64,000 nt of DNA, taken from positions 15,335,501-15,399,500 of the forward strand of contig JBAIAC010000030.1 in NCBI GenBank assembly GCA_037349315.1, given 5' to 3'. Positions 22,646 to 36,000 of this stretch are shown piece by piece. Positions within the stretch are counted from its first letter, which is position 1, and each line of letters opens with the position of its first letter. A program made the translations under genes and the position numbers. The notes under the pieces are model-generated. The model saw only the letters and a program-made list of their open reading frames with translations. It was not told the origin of the DNA and did not search any database. This DNA comes from Chelydra serpentina. Taxonomy: Eukaryota; Chordata; Testudines; Chelydridae.

Positions 22646-25600
22646 CTGAAAATCAGGATCCCCACTTTAGACTTCTTGGCCTACATCAGCCTAGTGGCAA
22701 GTTGCCATCGAATGAGCAATTACTAATGACCAGGACTGACCCGAATGTTTCTAATACTTCTTCTCCAGGGCTGACGGTTCCAAACATAGCAATAACTTTA
22801 CCTGTCGTGACAAAAAGCAGAAATTGTTGCTGATATAGGTATAAATCCAGAAAACACTTTAAATATTTTAAAAGCAAGTAAAATGAATCAGATTGTTTAT
22901 TTTAATCATTCTCGTTTTACACATGCAGCACTGAATAGATCTGAAACATGCAGGCTGAAAATAAACCATGCCAGGCTTTGGCAGTGCTAAGCCTAGTATT
23001 TTACAGACATCTAAAGTAAAGCGCACTACATTAAATGTGCTAACTGAAGAGAAGAAATTGCAGTTTGGGGTTGTTGGTTTTGTTTGTTTTCAATTTTCAG
23101 ATGTCAAGGGGTAGAAAAAATAACAAGACCTGCTTACATTACAACACGCCTTGCATCTCAGAGGGCTTTAAAGACTGCACTTATGGGGCTGACCTCACTC
23201 ACTACTGATACACATTAATCCAAGGGGTGCTTGTACAGTAGTTACTAACTGAAGCAACCACACCACTGTGTTTTTAGAGGGGAAATACGGAATAACTCAT
23301 CCAGTTGAAAATGTAGTGGGAATTTAGGTAGAGGCACCAGCGGATTTAGCCAGAACATTCAATCTAACACTCTTACTCTTGAAAAATGTGTCTGTGGGAC
23401 CTTTTAATGACCACAAGTAGTTAGCAGGACCTGGGTTTTAGGTCTCAGCACATCCAGAAACACAGTGCCCCCCAGATATTACTTGAGTACTGGCATATTC
23501 ACTGGGTACGGACTCAGAGAGAACACTGAGTTACGAGAGAGAACTGTGTGGCCAACACCATAGCACCTGGTAATATGGGAACATTTTGAGCAGTTCAGTC
23601 TCTGAGACTTCTTTGTTGAGACTGCCAACAAAACTGAAAAATTTGTACCAATTAAAATGGCCAGGTACCATTAATCAAACAAAAGGGACAGAGTTAGAGG
23701 AGGTCTTCCAGACTTGATGGTGGTTGACCTGAGAGCACTGGTATGTCTAGGTGAGTAACACGCCTACACATAGGTGACCTAGTTTTGGTTGCTTCCATTT
23801 CTTTCCTCCACTCTTGCTCATTTTTGTTCCAAACGTGTGGCTCAGACAGAGAGCACCTAGTAAAACCCAGCCCTTTCCAAGTCAGGTTTGTTTGCAGGAA
23901 AGGGACCCTGCCAGCTGGCATAATTTGCAACAAGACGTTAAACTCAGCACATTTTTGCAAAACAGTTTTCCAAAATTAAACACTAAGAAGTACAAAAAAT
24001 GTAATTGGGCTTGGCAGCAGCTGGAACTATTTTGCAGTGCCACAGAGATGGGTCTCTCCTGTTCCAGCCAGCAGAGTCCTTTGTGCCAAATCTCTCCTCA
24101 TCTGAGCCTGAAAGAACCACCCCGCCCCACTAGCCAAGGGGCAAGGAGCGCCCAGGTATAAGGACCCAAATCAGGGCCAGCAGCCTAGCCAGAACAGCCC
24201 CAGCTGTGTAGCCTGATTCTTTAATGCTTAATAATTGTTTTGGCTGCCAATTAATACTCTAAACTGGCTTTATAGGACACCGCTGATAGCAGGAGTCAGT
24301 CTGATCCACCAACCCAGGGCAAGCAGCAGCCAGCACCAGGAGCAAGCAACCTGACCCCAGCCCTCAACCCAGTCCAAGACGAGGAGTAAGCAAGGGCAGA
24401 GCCTCAGACAGATGGAAGTTACTTGGGCACCAGCCCACTCGTATATCAGAGCCAGCCAGGAGCATGGCAATTGCTATGCTCCCAATATTCATGCCATGCT
24501 ACGCCTCATCAGTCTTAAGTTCTAGTAATCAGGATATTTGCTGTCATATATGTAAATAAGGCAAAGTATATTCATTAATTGCACAGACTGGGTCATTATA
24601 TAGTTTGCATAAAATCTCCAGGTTCCCGATGCTTTCATTTTAATGGGGGAGGGTGAGAAGGGGTGGTCAAAGAGGACAGACACTATTCTCCAGATCCTGC
24701 AGAAAGGTTAGTATAGGCTGACACTAAATTAAGTTTTCTGCAGCTCCCCACCTATACTGTAAAACCCCTTAATGTATGCATGGAAGGAACAGGAAAGGAA
24801 CGAGGTCCCAGAACTGGTGCAGACGCAAAGGGGCTATGTGCAGGTGGCCTTGGCCTCGTGCAGATCCCTTGCGATCAGCACAGATATCAGCAAAGGCCCA
24901 GCCCTAGGTGTTTTGTCACCCAGGGCGGAAAATGTGTTTGGCATCCTCCCTCCTGCCACCAGGTCAAAAGTCATAAGAAAAAACCCAGCAAACATGGATT
25001 TGGTACCTCCAAATGGTGGCATCCAAGATGACCGCCCTGATTTCCCACCCTTAATGCCAGCCAGAGCCTGTGGATTCTAGGTTCACAACTTCTTGTTCAT
25101 TCCATGGTGGTGCATATCCTCTTCCCCTCTTGGAAGTCTGCAGAAGGCATCTCTCACAACTCCTTCCTGTGGGTTTTACTTTTTACATGGGAAGAAACAA
25201 TTGGGCTCCAAATAATTTGGACACCAGAGACCAGTTTGTCCTTTGACTTGTATCCTGTGCAGCTCCATGCACTCAATGGAATTGCATAGGACAATAGCCA
25301 GAACAGAACTTGGAGCTAGAGACATTGAGACAGGCAAATTGCTCATAATTAGATGGAAGTTGAGACAACCAATTCTGAATTCAGCTTTAGGTCTTAATCA
25401 CTGTAAGACTCTGACTACTGCATCTGTGACTCCCCCTGTTCCTAGGGCCCTTATGGAATTGATAACTGGAATTGCATAACTCTAGAGACCATTATAGGCA
25501 GCCAAATTTTTAAATGAAAATAACAAATAAATATTCTAGATGTGGACATTTCTATTTCTCTGACCCTGGTACTGTGTTCCTGACATCAAGCAGGCTAGGT

Positions 25601-28064
25601 TACCTATTAACACTACATTAGCAGTGAAAGAGAGGTGAAAATCCCCTTCTCTCCCCTTGGACTTTAGTCCCCATTTTAACAGTGTTATTTTAGTATGAAA
25701 TATGGTTGCATTTAAAGTGGATGATCCTGCAAGGTGCTAAGGACATCAACTCCCTCTGAAAAATCAGTGAGAGTTGAGAGTGGCCAGAACCTTGCAGAAA
25801 GCGTTTAGCATTTTATAGATCAGGACCATAGAAAGAAATAGGATTGCATGTGACCATAGCTGCAAACAGCTGTTAGGTTTACTTGATACTACTATAATCT
25901 AATACACTGAGCCAGTACTATTTATCCTTTCAGGAAGTTTGTTTTGTTTCTTTTAATTTTCTCCCGCTTTCTTCTCCTTCCGCTATATGATCTTTAGCTT
26001 CACTGCTTCTCAGTCTGAATGAGCATTTTGAGCTGAAACACTTGGTCTCAGCTCTAGGTGAACATTGCTGGAAAGTTTGAGAAAATGCCATTCAACCATT
26101 TTTGTGTTATAAGGTTCTTGACTTTTAAATGTGACACTTCACAGGCAGGAAATTCCCACCAGAGAGATGTCTTTTAAAAGATTTATTTGTAGCATTTGAA
26201 ATCTAAGTTCTGCACATGCCAAGTAGAACTTTTCATTGAGATCCAAAACTATGGTAATATGCCCTATTAAGGGCACATCATAACTCATATCTATAGTGTG
26301 AGACTTTATTAGCTCAATAAGAGTGAAATTCACTCCTGTGCAGCAGACCAGCAGCAGACCTATGCATCACTTACATGCCACTCAGACCCTGACTCTTACA
26401 GCTAGTATAGTCTTCTGGTATGCAGGATGCAATCAACCTCTTTGTAGTGCAGCAGATGAAATGCAAGCCATAATCCATCCTCAGCATGTGGTCAACAGAG
26501 AATCATCAGGAGATTCCAATCCACTGATGAGATGCAACCACATGAAAGAGACTGAAGGTTGTCTTTGTCCCATATTAGTACAAGAATAATGTCAGGAGTG
26601 TAAAAAGCTTGTTGGCAAAGAGTGGCCACCCAGCACTTTCTAAAGACCAGGGAGAGATGAATGGCCACCAGGCACAAAAAGGGGAGGAGGGTAGATATAA
26701 AAATGTAAGGTGGGGAAAGGGTTTGTTGAGGGAAAGAAAGTAGCTTTGATGAATGTGTGAGGGAGGGGAAGGGTGGAAGCAGGGAGATGGACTAGAGGGG
26801 TAGGAAGAACACAACCTTCATGAACTTTTGCCAGACTAGTCTGAAGTCTAGTGAACATTGCAGTGAACATTGAACCCAAGCTAAGTTTCAGTGGGTTCAG
26901 AGTTCACTGTGAACGTTTCACACAGCTCTACAAATGACTGATACAGGCATAATCTTGGAACTAGTTAAAAGAGTCCAAGTATTCCAAGAAAAGCAACCTA
27001 CACTTCACCAAGAGTATCCTAAATAGAACGAACAGTTGTTGAAGTTTGAAATTATTTTCTTCCCCCTAATCATATAATTATGCAACACAAGAGTTTCAAA
27101 TACCCTGATGGCAGAGAGGTTAACAACAACAACAGTTACAAAACCCACTGGAATTTGAATCACCAGCTAACAATACTGGGTTTGTGACCCTTTGCCTTTT
27201 AATAAAAGCTGAATATTCAGTAGTGTTCCAGTGCTTTAAAACAAGTTTTGGATACGCTTCATTTTCCTCTTACAAGTGTCCCTAGTTGTTAGAAATGGAT
27301 GACTGTTTATTTCTGACTGTTTTTGTTTTTTTGTCAAACTGTCAAAACGATGACCTAATTGGAAGCCACTTCTTGGCATAGACACTATGGAATCAAGAGT
27401 GCTTCTACTTTGCGGGCTACAAAACAGTCCATTCAAGCTGGCTACTCTTGGGGAGCAGCTTGCTCCAAGATAACGTGGGAGATAAATGATTGCACCACCT
27501 CTTTCTCGCGTTACAAAACACTAGTGCTTGTGTAGGCTCCAGCAACATCTCTGTGCCAAACATGACAGAAGGAAGATTGTAACCTCTGCAAGCTGTCAGT
27601 GACCCAAGAAATGTATATTTCTTCTGAGGATCTGATTTCCTCCCACTATCACAATGGTGGCCTTGAAATAGAGAAAAATGAATATTAACATGCATGACAG
27701 AAGGTACATGATCTTATCTGAGGAACGTGTTATCTTTGGAGGCACTAGGTGTGAGTACAAGTTCACTTCTGCTAGCAACAGTGTGAACAAGGTATCAGCA
27801 ACCGCCTTATCTGATGAAAAGAGCCCTCGGCCATGTGCCTTCCTTTCACATTACTGAGGATTTTTTTTCCCCACTGAGTGAAAGCCCTGCACAAAAGAGT
27901 CAGTGATGGATTAACCCTTTCTGCTGGCCCCACCATCCTTCCCATTCTACTTACAGTAAGAAATAAAAAAGATTAGTCTCCATCCTGCATTCCCTGCTCC
28001 GCTCCCTACTCATTCACTGCAAAATTGGCAAACAGGTAAAACTTCAAGCTCATGTAAGAATAAT
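22646..28064. other. Long stretch without recognised gene or repeat
   Basis: About 5.4 kb of mixed composition. Frames up to 115 codons (23814-24161, 24772-25080, 26575-26879) overlap on both strands without recognisable domains. I see no transposon terminus with a convincing target duplication. Confidence 0.35.
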
Positions 28065-28140
28065 ACTGGCCCAATCCCACAGTGCTGACTCAGGCAAAAC
28101 TTCCATGACTTTTGCCTGAGTTAGGAGTGTAGTGGGCCAT
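28065..28140. repeat. Short perfect palindrome
   Basis: CTGACTCAGGCAAAA at 28085-28099 and TTTTGCCTGAGTTAG at 28110-28124 pair over 15 bp with one mismatch around a 10-bp loop. The outer ends TGGCCCA and TGGGCCA pair as well. Confidence 0.65.
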
Positions 28141-28482
28141 AGCTAAACACCCATGCTATATCAAAATGGAAACATTTACGAAAACTTCAATTTAAATGGA
28201 CTTCTGTGTTCTCATTGAGGAAAGCAGCTGCACAGCATGTTTATTCAAGGCCAAATTCTGTCCCTGCCCACTTTCGCCCTTGGCACAAGAAGCACCTGTT
28301 ACTGCTGTGGGCGAACCCAGGATATGGGGAGGAGAGCTTGAACAGGGCAACTCAGCAACACGAAGGGAGGCACGGCATGAAAGGAGCAGATTACAAATTC
28401 TTATTAGTGGACTGGAAATTATTTAAAAGCTGCATTAGGTCAAACAATTTGTATATGGATTTTTAAATGATTGCATGGTAAA

Positions 28483-28562
28483 GGCCTCATTCGGAGCCCA
28501 CTGAAGTCAACAGGAACCTTTGTATTCACCTCAATGGGTGTGGATCAGGCACTAAGTGCACC
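28483..28562. repeat. Short palindromic interspersed repeat
   Basis: GCCTCATTCGGAGCCCACTG pairs imperfectly with CAATGGGTGTGGATCAGGC. The core ACTGAAGTCAACAGG matches the GAAGTCAATGG foldback group. Confidence 0.5.
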
Positions 28563-28895
28563 TGGACACTAAGCTAAGTACGTATTAGAAAAACAAAAGT
28601 TCATGCCCACAATTTTCAGCTTGGGAGCGACAGTTATTTGTAATCCATAATGAGGGGCCTACTATAAAAGTATCCTGATCTCCAGAGGTGCTGAGCCCCC
28701 ACAATTCCCAGTGAGGCCAGTGCAAGCTCCAGCGTTTAAAAACATTGACCTTAATAATTTAGATCGATCACATTTACCAGCATGAGTGTCTGCTCAGACC
28801 ATTCACTGGCCACATAATTAGCCAATCTTTATAAAGAAACCATGGAATAGAAAAGTGAACAGTCATTTTCTCCAGTGATTAAAATGCCTCATTTT
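28563..28895. other. No recognised gene or repeat
   Basis: Nothing coding seen. A short GAGGTGCTGAGCCCCCACAA tract near 28685 resembles the foldback group but lacks its partner arm. Confidence 0.35.
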
Positions 28896-29112
28896 GCGGT
28901 GAGGGATAGCTCAGTGGTTTGAGCATTGGCCTGCTAAACCCAGGGCTGTGAGTTCAATCCTTGAGGGGGCCATTTAGGGATCTGGGGCAAAAATCTGTCG
29001 AGGACAGTACTTGGTCCTGCTAGTGAAGGCAGGGGACTGGACTCGATGACCTTTCAAGATCCTTCCAGTTCTATGAGATAGAAATAATATATGGAGATAT
29101 GCCTATCTGTCC
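28896..29112 (+). mobile_element. tRNA-derived SINE (turtle Pol III/SINE type), copy 1
   Basis: The head is tRNA-like with an intact Pol III A box (TAGCTCAGTGG, 28907-28917) and B box (GTTCAATCC, 28952-28960). A unique linker (TTAGGGATCTGGGGCAAAAA) follows, then a tail like the CR1 3' end (TTGGTCCTGCTAGTGAAGG, GACTGGACTCGATGACC). SINEs with this layout borrow the LINE's reverse transcriptase. The terminal GAGATA repeats end the copy. It is not a functional tRNA: the acceptor stem is not closed. Confidence 0.9.
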
Positions 29113-29766
29113 CCAGCAAATCCATCTTTTCCATTTCTCTTAACACATACCCAGAGAAAGTGATATTAGTGGTGTTTTGTATCATTTGAGCTGTAAAGCT
29201 TTCTTTTAATTGGATGACATAACCATGGATTTTGCTTCAGAAAACTGCATCGTTAGTACTGTTTACCATACATTTTATTTCAGTAGTACCCTGAGAAAAG
29301 GTTGGTGCCAGACAGGAATGCCTGTCACTTGTAATGTTTGTCTTGGATTTGTCCTGCTTAAGACCAAATACCATTCTGGGGCATTTGCGGGAGATGGAAG
29401 TCAATAGCAACTGCAGGTATACACCTAAGAACAGAGTTTGGCCCTAATTATATCTACTTTGCAACTCTCTGGTGACACAAAAAAGTCTAACTGGCTAATG
29501 GAGTGCTCCTCTGGCATAGGTGAATTCCCCTGTGGCATAGGGCTGGCTACACTGGCAAAAGGTGGCATCAGGGACATGTTCAGGGAACAAGGGTACAGAC
29601 AGAAAACTGCTGTGCGCTGATAATTGCCAGTTGCCAAAAGAGTTTCTCGCAGCTGCTATTAGTCAGGGTGTAACTTAGAGCAGACCCAGGATAGGGAAGG
29701 GCTGTAAAGGTGGCACACAACTGAGGGAGCGCTCAGCCAGGCTCAAGGATTGGGTACCTAGTGAAT
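29113..29766. other. No recognised gene or repeat
   Basis: Nothing recognised on either strand. Confidence 0.35.
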
Positions 29767-29822
29767 TAATCATAGAATATCAGGGTTGGAAGGGACCTTA
29801 GGAGGTCATCTAATCATTCCAC
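29767..29822 (-). mobile_element. CR1 3' terminus fragment
   Basis: ATCATAGAATATCAGGGTTG followed by GGAAGGGACCTTAGGAGGTC is the reverse complement of a CR1 subfamily-B 3' end (compare 9895-9942). Only about 55 bp survive. Confidence 0.8.
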
Positions 29823-30015
29823 TGATTTTTGGCTCTGCCGTGGAAATACTGTGAAACTTGGGTCAAGTCACTTCACCTCTGTTTCTAACTCCACCCTTTG
29901 TCTGTCTTGTCTATTGAGACTACAAGATCTTCAGGGTAGGGATTATCCTTCAGTGTGTGTTTGCACAATCGGGCCTGTTCTTAGTTTAGACCTCTAGCTA
30001 ATACAAATAAAAATA
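29823..30015 (+). repeat. MIR-like fragment followed by an L3-like tail
   Basis: GGGTCAAGTCACTTCACCTC near 29861 is a MIR-type core. It is followed by AGACTACAAGATCTTCAGGG and a degraded L3-like 3' end running into AATACAAATAAAAATAATAAT. This may be one composite element. Confidence 0.55.
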
Positions 30016-31619
30016 ATAATGGTGGAGTGGGAGGTGAGAATGAGAATGTATTCCAAAAATGGGAAGTTACACTCTCCTTCCTTCATTTTTCCAAATGGCA
30101 TGAACAACAGGTAAATCTGTTTGGAATCATTTAAGTAAAATAGAATCTCTTTTTAGCCTGTTTTAAATGATCTAGTTATTTGTCTTTATCTACAAAAGGT
30201 TATATTTAGCCTTTAGTTTCTACATTACTGTATTTCCATAAGTTAGTAAGATCCTCTATTATAGTAGTTCATAGTTACTATCTCATTTCAAATACCAACT
30301 GTTTACTCATAAATATGCCATTTTAAATGTGTATGGTTATATATAGTAAATCAGCTCTGATAGATGTGTGAAATGACATTGAAATGACAGTCAGCAGTGC
30401 CAGGATTCAGGGTGACCTCAATATTCTATAACTGGAGCAGACACAGGATACCAATTGATAATTTTTTAACCCTGTGCACAGGGCTGATCAACTCAGGGCA
30501 CCCTTTAAATTAAGCACCAGTAATTATTCTGAATGCTATAGAAAATCGATCCCTCGGGATAGAAGCATAACCACTATACTTTAATTGGAAAAATAAAAGG
30601 CCTTGCTGTGAAAGCCATCTTGATTAAATGTAGCATCTGGCCAACAAGATATTCACATAGACTTCATTTCACAATAAAATATTCAGCCTCATTTTTATCA
30701 CATTTACTATAATTCTTTGTGCCCTGCTTCATATGTAAAAAGACCCTTCTCTGTCACACCACATACCATCAGACTTTGTGTCCTGCCTCCAGTACTATAT
30801 ATCAGGTTATTCTTTGCCATGGAATTTCAACAGTCATTGCACAGGAGAGGATTTTATCATTTGGCTTGACTTTTTTATTTACTGTAGAGATAGACTCTAA
30901 TTAGATTCAACCCATCCCTCTTGGAACCTTAGAGAAGTTTGGCTCTGGGTCCAGACTTTGTATCTTGGGCACATCTTCATTTGAATGCCTAATATTCAAT
31001 TCCTAAGAGTTTTAATAGACAGAAAAATACAGCGAAATATGTAAATTACCATTTCGCATTAGACCCAGAGCATCAGAAAGATGCAGATCCCGCTAACACT
31101 TTTCATAAAGACAGCTGAAAGAGTAGATAAGCAGCTGCAAGACCTCAGGCTGTGATCTCAGCAGCTCTCACAAGCTTAGCAGGGTTCAGTACTTGGGTGA
31201 TCAGTGCTGGTCAGTAAATGGCTGACAGACCTGGAACATCTAGATGCTGAAGGAAGTTGTATCAGTAATTCAGTAGGTGGCACTCTTAACTCAAACAGTT
31301 TTGTACCAGTGTCCCAGCAGTATATTGTAAGAAGGAAGTGTGCTGTTGGAAATGTTGTCCTTTGGCTGAGATGGAAAACCTTATGACCACTTGTGGTCAT
31401 TAATGGAAAAGGAATGGAAAAATTAAAGATCTTATTCCACTTTTCACAAGAGTAGGGTTGTTAATCTTAGTTTTGTGGCCAAATTTCAGTATGGGTAACT
31501 ATATTCAGCCTGCCTAAATACTCCTAAAAGTTATAACTGTATATATTGTATTCTCTCTTACTTCCTGCCCTAAACTGGTATGTAGCAATTCTGTGTGCTG
31601 CTATACAGCTGCCTCATTG
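30016..31619. other. No recognised gene or repeat
   Basis: Nothing recognised on either strand. Confidence 0.35.
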
Positions 31620-31745
31620 TACCTTAGACATACTGTAACTATATTGTATTGGTAGCGGAGTGATTTCAGTGTATTTAAAGTGCTTTGAGATCCCGGAAGA
31701 TGAAAGGTCATGTATAGAAGCAAGCAAGCTATTATTAAACACTAA
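31620..31745 (+). repeat. Ancient MIR/L3-like 3' end
   Basis: AAAGTGCTTTGAGATCCCGG followed by AAGGTCATGTATAGAAGCAA and TATTATTAA has the order of the old amniote element end AAAGCGCTTTGAGATCC...TATTATTA. Family uncertain. Confidence 0.5.
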
Positions 31746-32869
31746 ATAAGATGGGTAAGACTGGACCACACCTATGGAGAATTAAATACATAGAAAGTAT
31801 GATAACCATAGCTAAACACAACAGAAAAATATCCTCCACACTTTCTTTTTATGATTTTTTTGTTAAACAATAGCAAAAGGGTTTAAAATAGAAATTGCAC
31901 TGAATTAACAAATGCTTGTAAATAAAAGTGCAATATCCATCCTAGGGAAATGTATCTGTACTGGAACGTATGTTTTAATTTTAATATGTTTCAAACAATG
32001 CACTGGTATTCCCTGGCATATGCTCTATGGATCTGATTCAACGTCCACTGGAGCCCATGAAAAGAGTCCCATTGACTTCCTTGGGGATTTGGATTGTACT
32101 CTAAATCATTGATGCACGAAACAATGCTTGTTCTGTGATGCTTTTGGTAGTTCTAGATGATAAAGGGAGGATATGAGAGCGTGGTCTCTAAATTAGATTT
32201 GGGGCCTGAGCTATCAAGTTCAGATCCAGATTTTGAATCAGTTCTGTCTTCCCCAATGTTCAGGTGTGTTTGGATGTGGTGATCCAGTTTGGGACAGGCT
32301 TGAGCCATGAATTTTGCATCCATACGCATTTCCAAAGTTCAGGATAGGCTTGGGAGTGTCATGATTTGGGCCAATCTCCATTTCAAAACTACACATAATC
32401 TAAAAGGTGATGTTATAAAAGAATAGGATGAAATATTCTCATTATCTGTAAGGGCATAAGATTCAATCAGTTAAATAAGAAGCAGAGACTGTATGGGCTC
32501 AATGTTAAGGAAAACTATGGGAAAATGGCCTAAGCTACCCAAACCAACTTCTGGTACAGAAGAATCCCCGGGTAGTATGAAGCTGGGCATAGTCATCCTT
32601 ACACCTGCCTTCCTGGTGCTTCTGCTCAGAGTGCATGCCCGAGGCCTGGCCCGACTGCTGCTACTGACTGGCAAGCCTCAGCCCATGTAATAGCTCTTTA
32701 GGAGCCATTATCATTGGGCTGAATCCCTGAGACTGCTCTAACTGAACTGGCCCCAGCAGCCCCTGGGATTGGGGAACTTCAAAGATGGCACACAGCCATT
32801 TTTGTTTGACTGGGCTCAAGATCAGACCCTTTGTATCTCTAAAACCAGAGAAGAAATAGATCTAACTGC
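31746..32869. other. No recognised gene or repeat
   Basis: Nothing recognised on either strand. Confidence 0.35.
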
Positions 32870-33012
32870 CAAGTCTAGTAGTTGAGTCACTGGAAGTTTT
32901 CAAGACTGAGAGTGGAAACCCATCTATAAGGGATAGTTTGGGACTAATTAAATCTACGCTGACAAGATGCAGAGGGGTGAACTAGACAACCCACTAGAAA
33001 TCCCCACCATTC
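32870..33012 (+). mobile_element. CR1 3' region, degraded (subfamily D)
   Basis: GGAAGTTTTCAAGACTGAGA, ATCTATAAGGGATAGTTTGG and AGGGGTGAACTAGACAACCC are the end of CR1 ORF2 and its 3' untranslated region in a divergent subfamily. The coding frame is lost and no octamer tail is visible. Confidence 0.75.
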
Positions 33013-36000
33013 CAAATGGTGCTATGAACCCACAATATGTATTTTAATTAAACGTCTGTGTGAATTACATTGAGACCATGTAACTGCTGGTGCATAAACT
33101 CATGCTGCCTCTGGTATTGGAAAGGCATAGAAATAAGCTGGATGATTTATATTATTCATTGTGCCCTTGGGCTGCCTCCCTACCGTTCAGAACATCAACA
33201 TAAGAGCTCTTCAGCAGAATTATAGCTTTGTATTCACTCACTGACTATGTATTATGCATTTGCTAATATGCCTGTGAAAAGGCAGGAGGCCTAAGTTTTG
33301 AGACCCCCTTCTTGCTGTTAGCACTGTACTGCGAGCTTCCAGCAATGATTTTTAATTGCTTTCTTACCAGATCACAGTAAGGAGTAAAGTCATCAACCTG
33401 TATGGAAATGGCTCTGTGAGACATGCAAATTGCAAATAATTGAATTTGATTGCTCAACAAAAAATCCAATAATAGTAGGGGGATGGGAGAGTTAGCATAG
33501 GTCAAGCCAAAACAAACATGAAACACATGTACACCAAATTAGCCAGAATAAATAAACATATGGAAAGCTATATTTATTTGGCAGATCTTCAGTGAGGGCA
33601 GGTTGAATTAAACAAAATATTGAGGTATCCATCCTGCTTTGAACACTCTTTTTTTAGGCACCTACTTTAGAAACACTGATGTGTTCAAAGCGGGGCCGAT
33701 TCACATGAATAATTCACTTCACTCTTCTGTATATCACACTACTCAGGAGAGCTGCCAAACCAAAGCATTTTTAGCCTGTTTCCCATTTCTGAGTGATTCA
33801 GTACATGGGTCTATTGCTTCCATATAAGAGATACGTCTGTTTATTTGCTTTTACCTGGGAGGTAACACTAAAGGTCTGTCAAAACTAGAGATGAGACAAA
33901 GCAAACATTTAATCCAAGTCCCACCTCTTCCATCACCGCCCACTGTATCACATGAACTTGGGTGATATGGAGAAAATGGCACCTAGATCAAAGCACCTCC
34001 TTTTTTAGATTTGCAAAACCTGACCTACGAGGTACTGCAGAAACTAAAACCAAAATCAAATTACAACCTCGTTGGTCAACATGGCCATTGTTGTTCTTTC
34101 TTCCTGTCGTTAGAACTCTTCTCAGGCAAATTTTCTCTCCTCTCCTTCTTTACTGCTCCTTCATCTCAGCCCCTCTCCCCCAATATCTACGGATACTTCA
34201 TTCCTTACCTTACTAAAATGCAGGATAAAAAACACCATACTAAAATGGGCTTCTGGCCACTGCATTTTGAGAAAAAGCCTTCTTCAAGGGCCATATCCCA
34301 AGAACAAAGTCATCCTGATGGATTTGGAACATCAGCATCTTCCCTAACCTAAGACCTCTCCATGTCATTCTCTGGAATGATCACCATCAGAATATTTAAA
34401 TCACGTTATTTCCTGTCTCTTTTTAGGACAGGAATATTCAATAATATGAATAACAATCTCCAAACACTGATGGCTCCTGCCACACTTGTTATGGCATTCT
34501 TTAGATTATCTGTTTTATTGCTATTTTCATCTCTCCACTGTTAATTTCTTTCAAGAGATACAGGGGAAGGTCTTTTTAATTCTTTTGTCCTGAGCTCAAA
34601 TGGCTATGTACACATTCCTGAGGTCTTTACTCACTTTTTACTAAATCCATATTGGTCAAATGAGCAGATTTGCTAGGCTATACTAATGCTTCTTTTAAAA
34701 TGGCATGAATATTTGCATTTTAGAAAAAGACAGGATTTAGCTTTAAACACGGCTACTGCCACTTCCGTTTATTGTTTTCAGTCCCCAAGGCAGAATGTTC
34801 TACTAAACTGTGCTTTTTCCTGTTTGGAATTTTCCACACTTAACTGTCATGGGTGTGGCATCTTTTTTCATTAGAGACCAGCAGAACTGAGAAGAATCAA
34901 ACAACAATGATTAGGTGACAGGATGTGAGAGTGGAAGTGAGCCCTTCATTGCTTCAGTCTGGCTGACTCTTAATACACCTGCTTCTCTGTGTAGGTATTT
35001 ATAAAATGCCTTTTCTCCTGGGTATCTTCATGGTGAGGCAACATCACAGAGACTCAGCATGACTTTCTCTGCTTAGATATGCTCGCCATTCATATGCAGC
35101 AACTGAGAATGTTTTTAACAACTCCAAAATGGGAACACCTGGCCACACTAGGGTCCATTATCAAGAACACAAGAATGCCAAAAGAGACTGTTGCACCTCT
35201 TCTGAAATATAGCTGCGCGCTACATCACACTTGTACAGAAATATGGATGATGTCGACTGAAAAGACAGAGGTCAAACCCTTCAGTCATTCTTTAAACTGC
35301 CCTTGCTGTGAGCCACAATATCTAGTGAAGCCAAAAACACTGTCTGACAAGACTTATTAATACAAGCAAGGTTTTTTTGCCAGTCAAATTTAACAATCTC
35401 CATATATTTACCTGCTTCCTGAATTTACTTACAATTGCATTTAATCTCCTATTCGTGATTGCTGTCACAAGAATTAAAAACACACAAGATACACTGAAGA
35501 CATATTAATAGATTCAAACTGTTTGGGTAAAAATTATTTGTACATAGTAATTACATCCATAACTTACAGTGTGCCATGTGGCAGTAGTCCGATCCAATTT
35601 TAAACAGTGGAAGTCTGAAACCCTACCTCTTGTTATATTTCAGTGAAATATCTGGCACAACCTTTACTGTGGCTCTGTTCTTGGATTTGCTTACTACATT
35701 TGCTGATATCAGTACCACCAAGCAGGGCAGCTAAGAAAACAGTGAGTATTCACTATAGCTAACAGTCCACAAGATATCAAGTTCATTCCCACTGTACAAT
35801 ATTCTTTTCATTTACTTAATGATTTCATTGTGTTTTAATTTTCAGTATTTATATATTTTTTTCTGTCTACCATAGCTGTTGCTTTGTTTTTCCATAATGT
35901 TTTTATCATAAACTCCTGGAAACGGAGAGGATATAGTCACTCTGAAACTGGGTAATGAAATTAAACTTTTTCCGTGATGCTTCACTCATTCCACACTAGG

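Noticed and set aside
23814..25080. Frames of 83-115 codons near 24-25 kb
   Set aside because: Several overlap one another in different frames or on the opposite strand and none shows a recognisable family feature.
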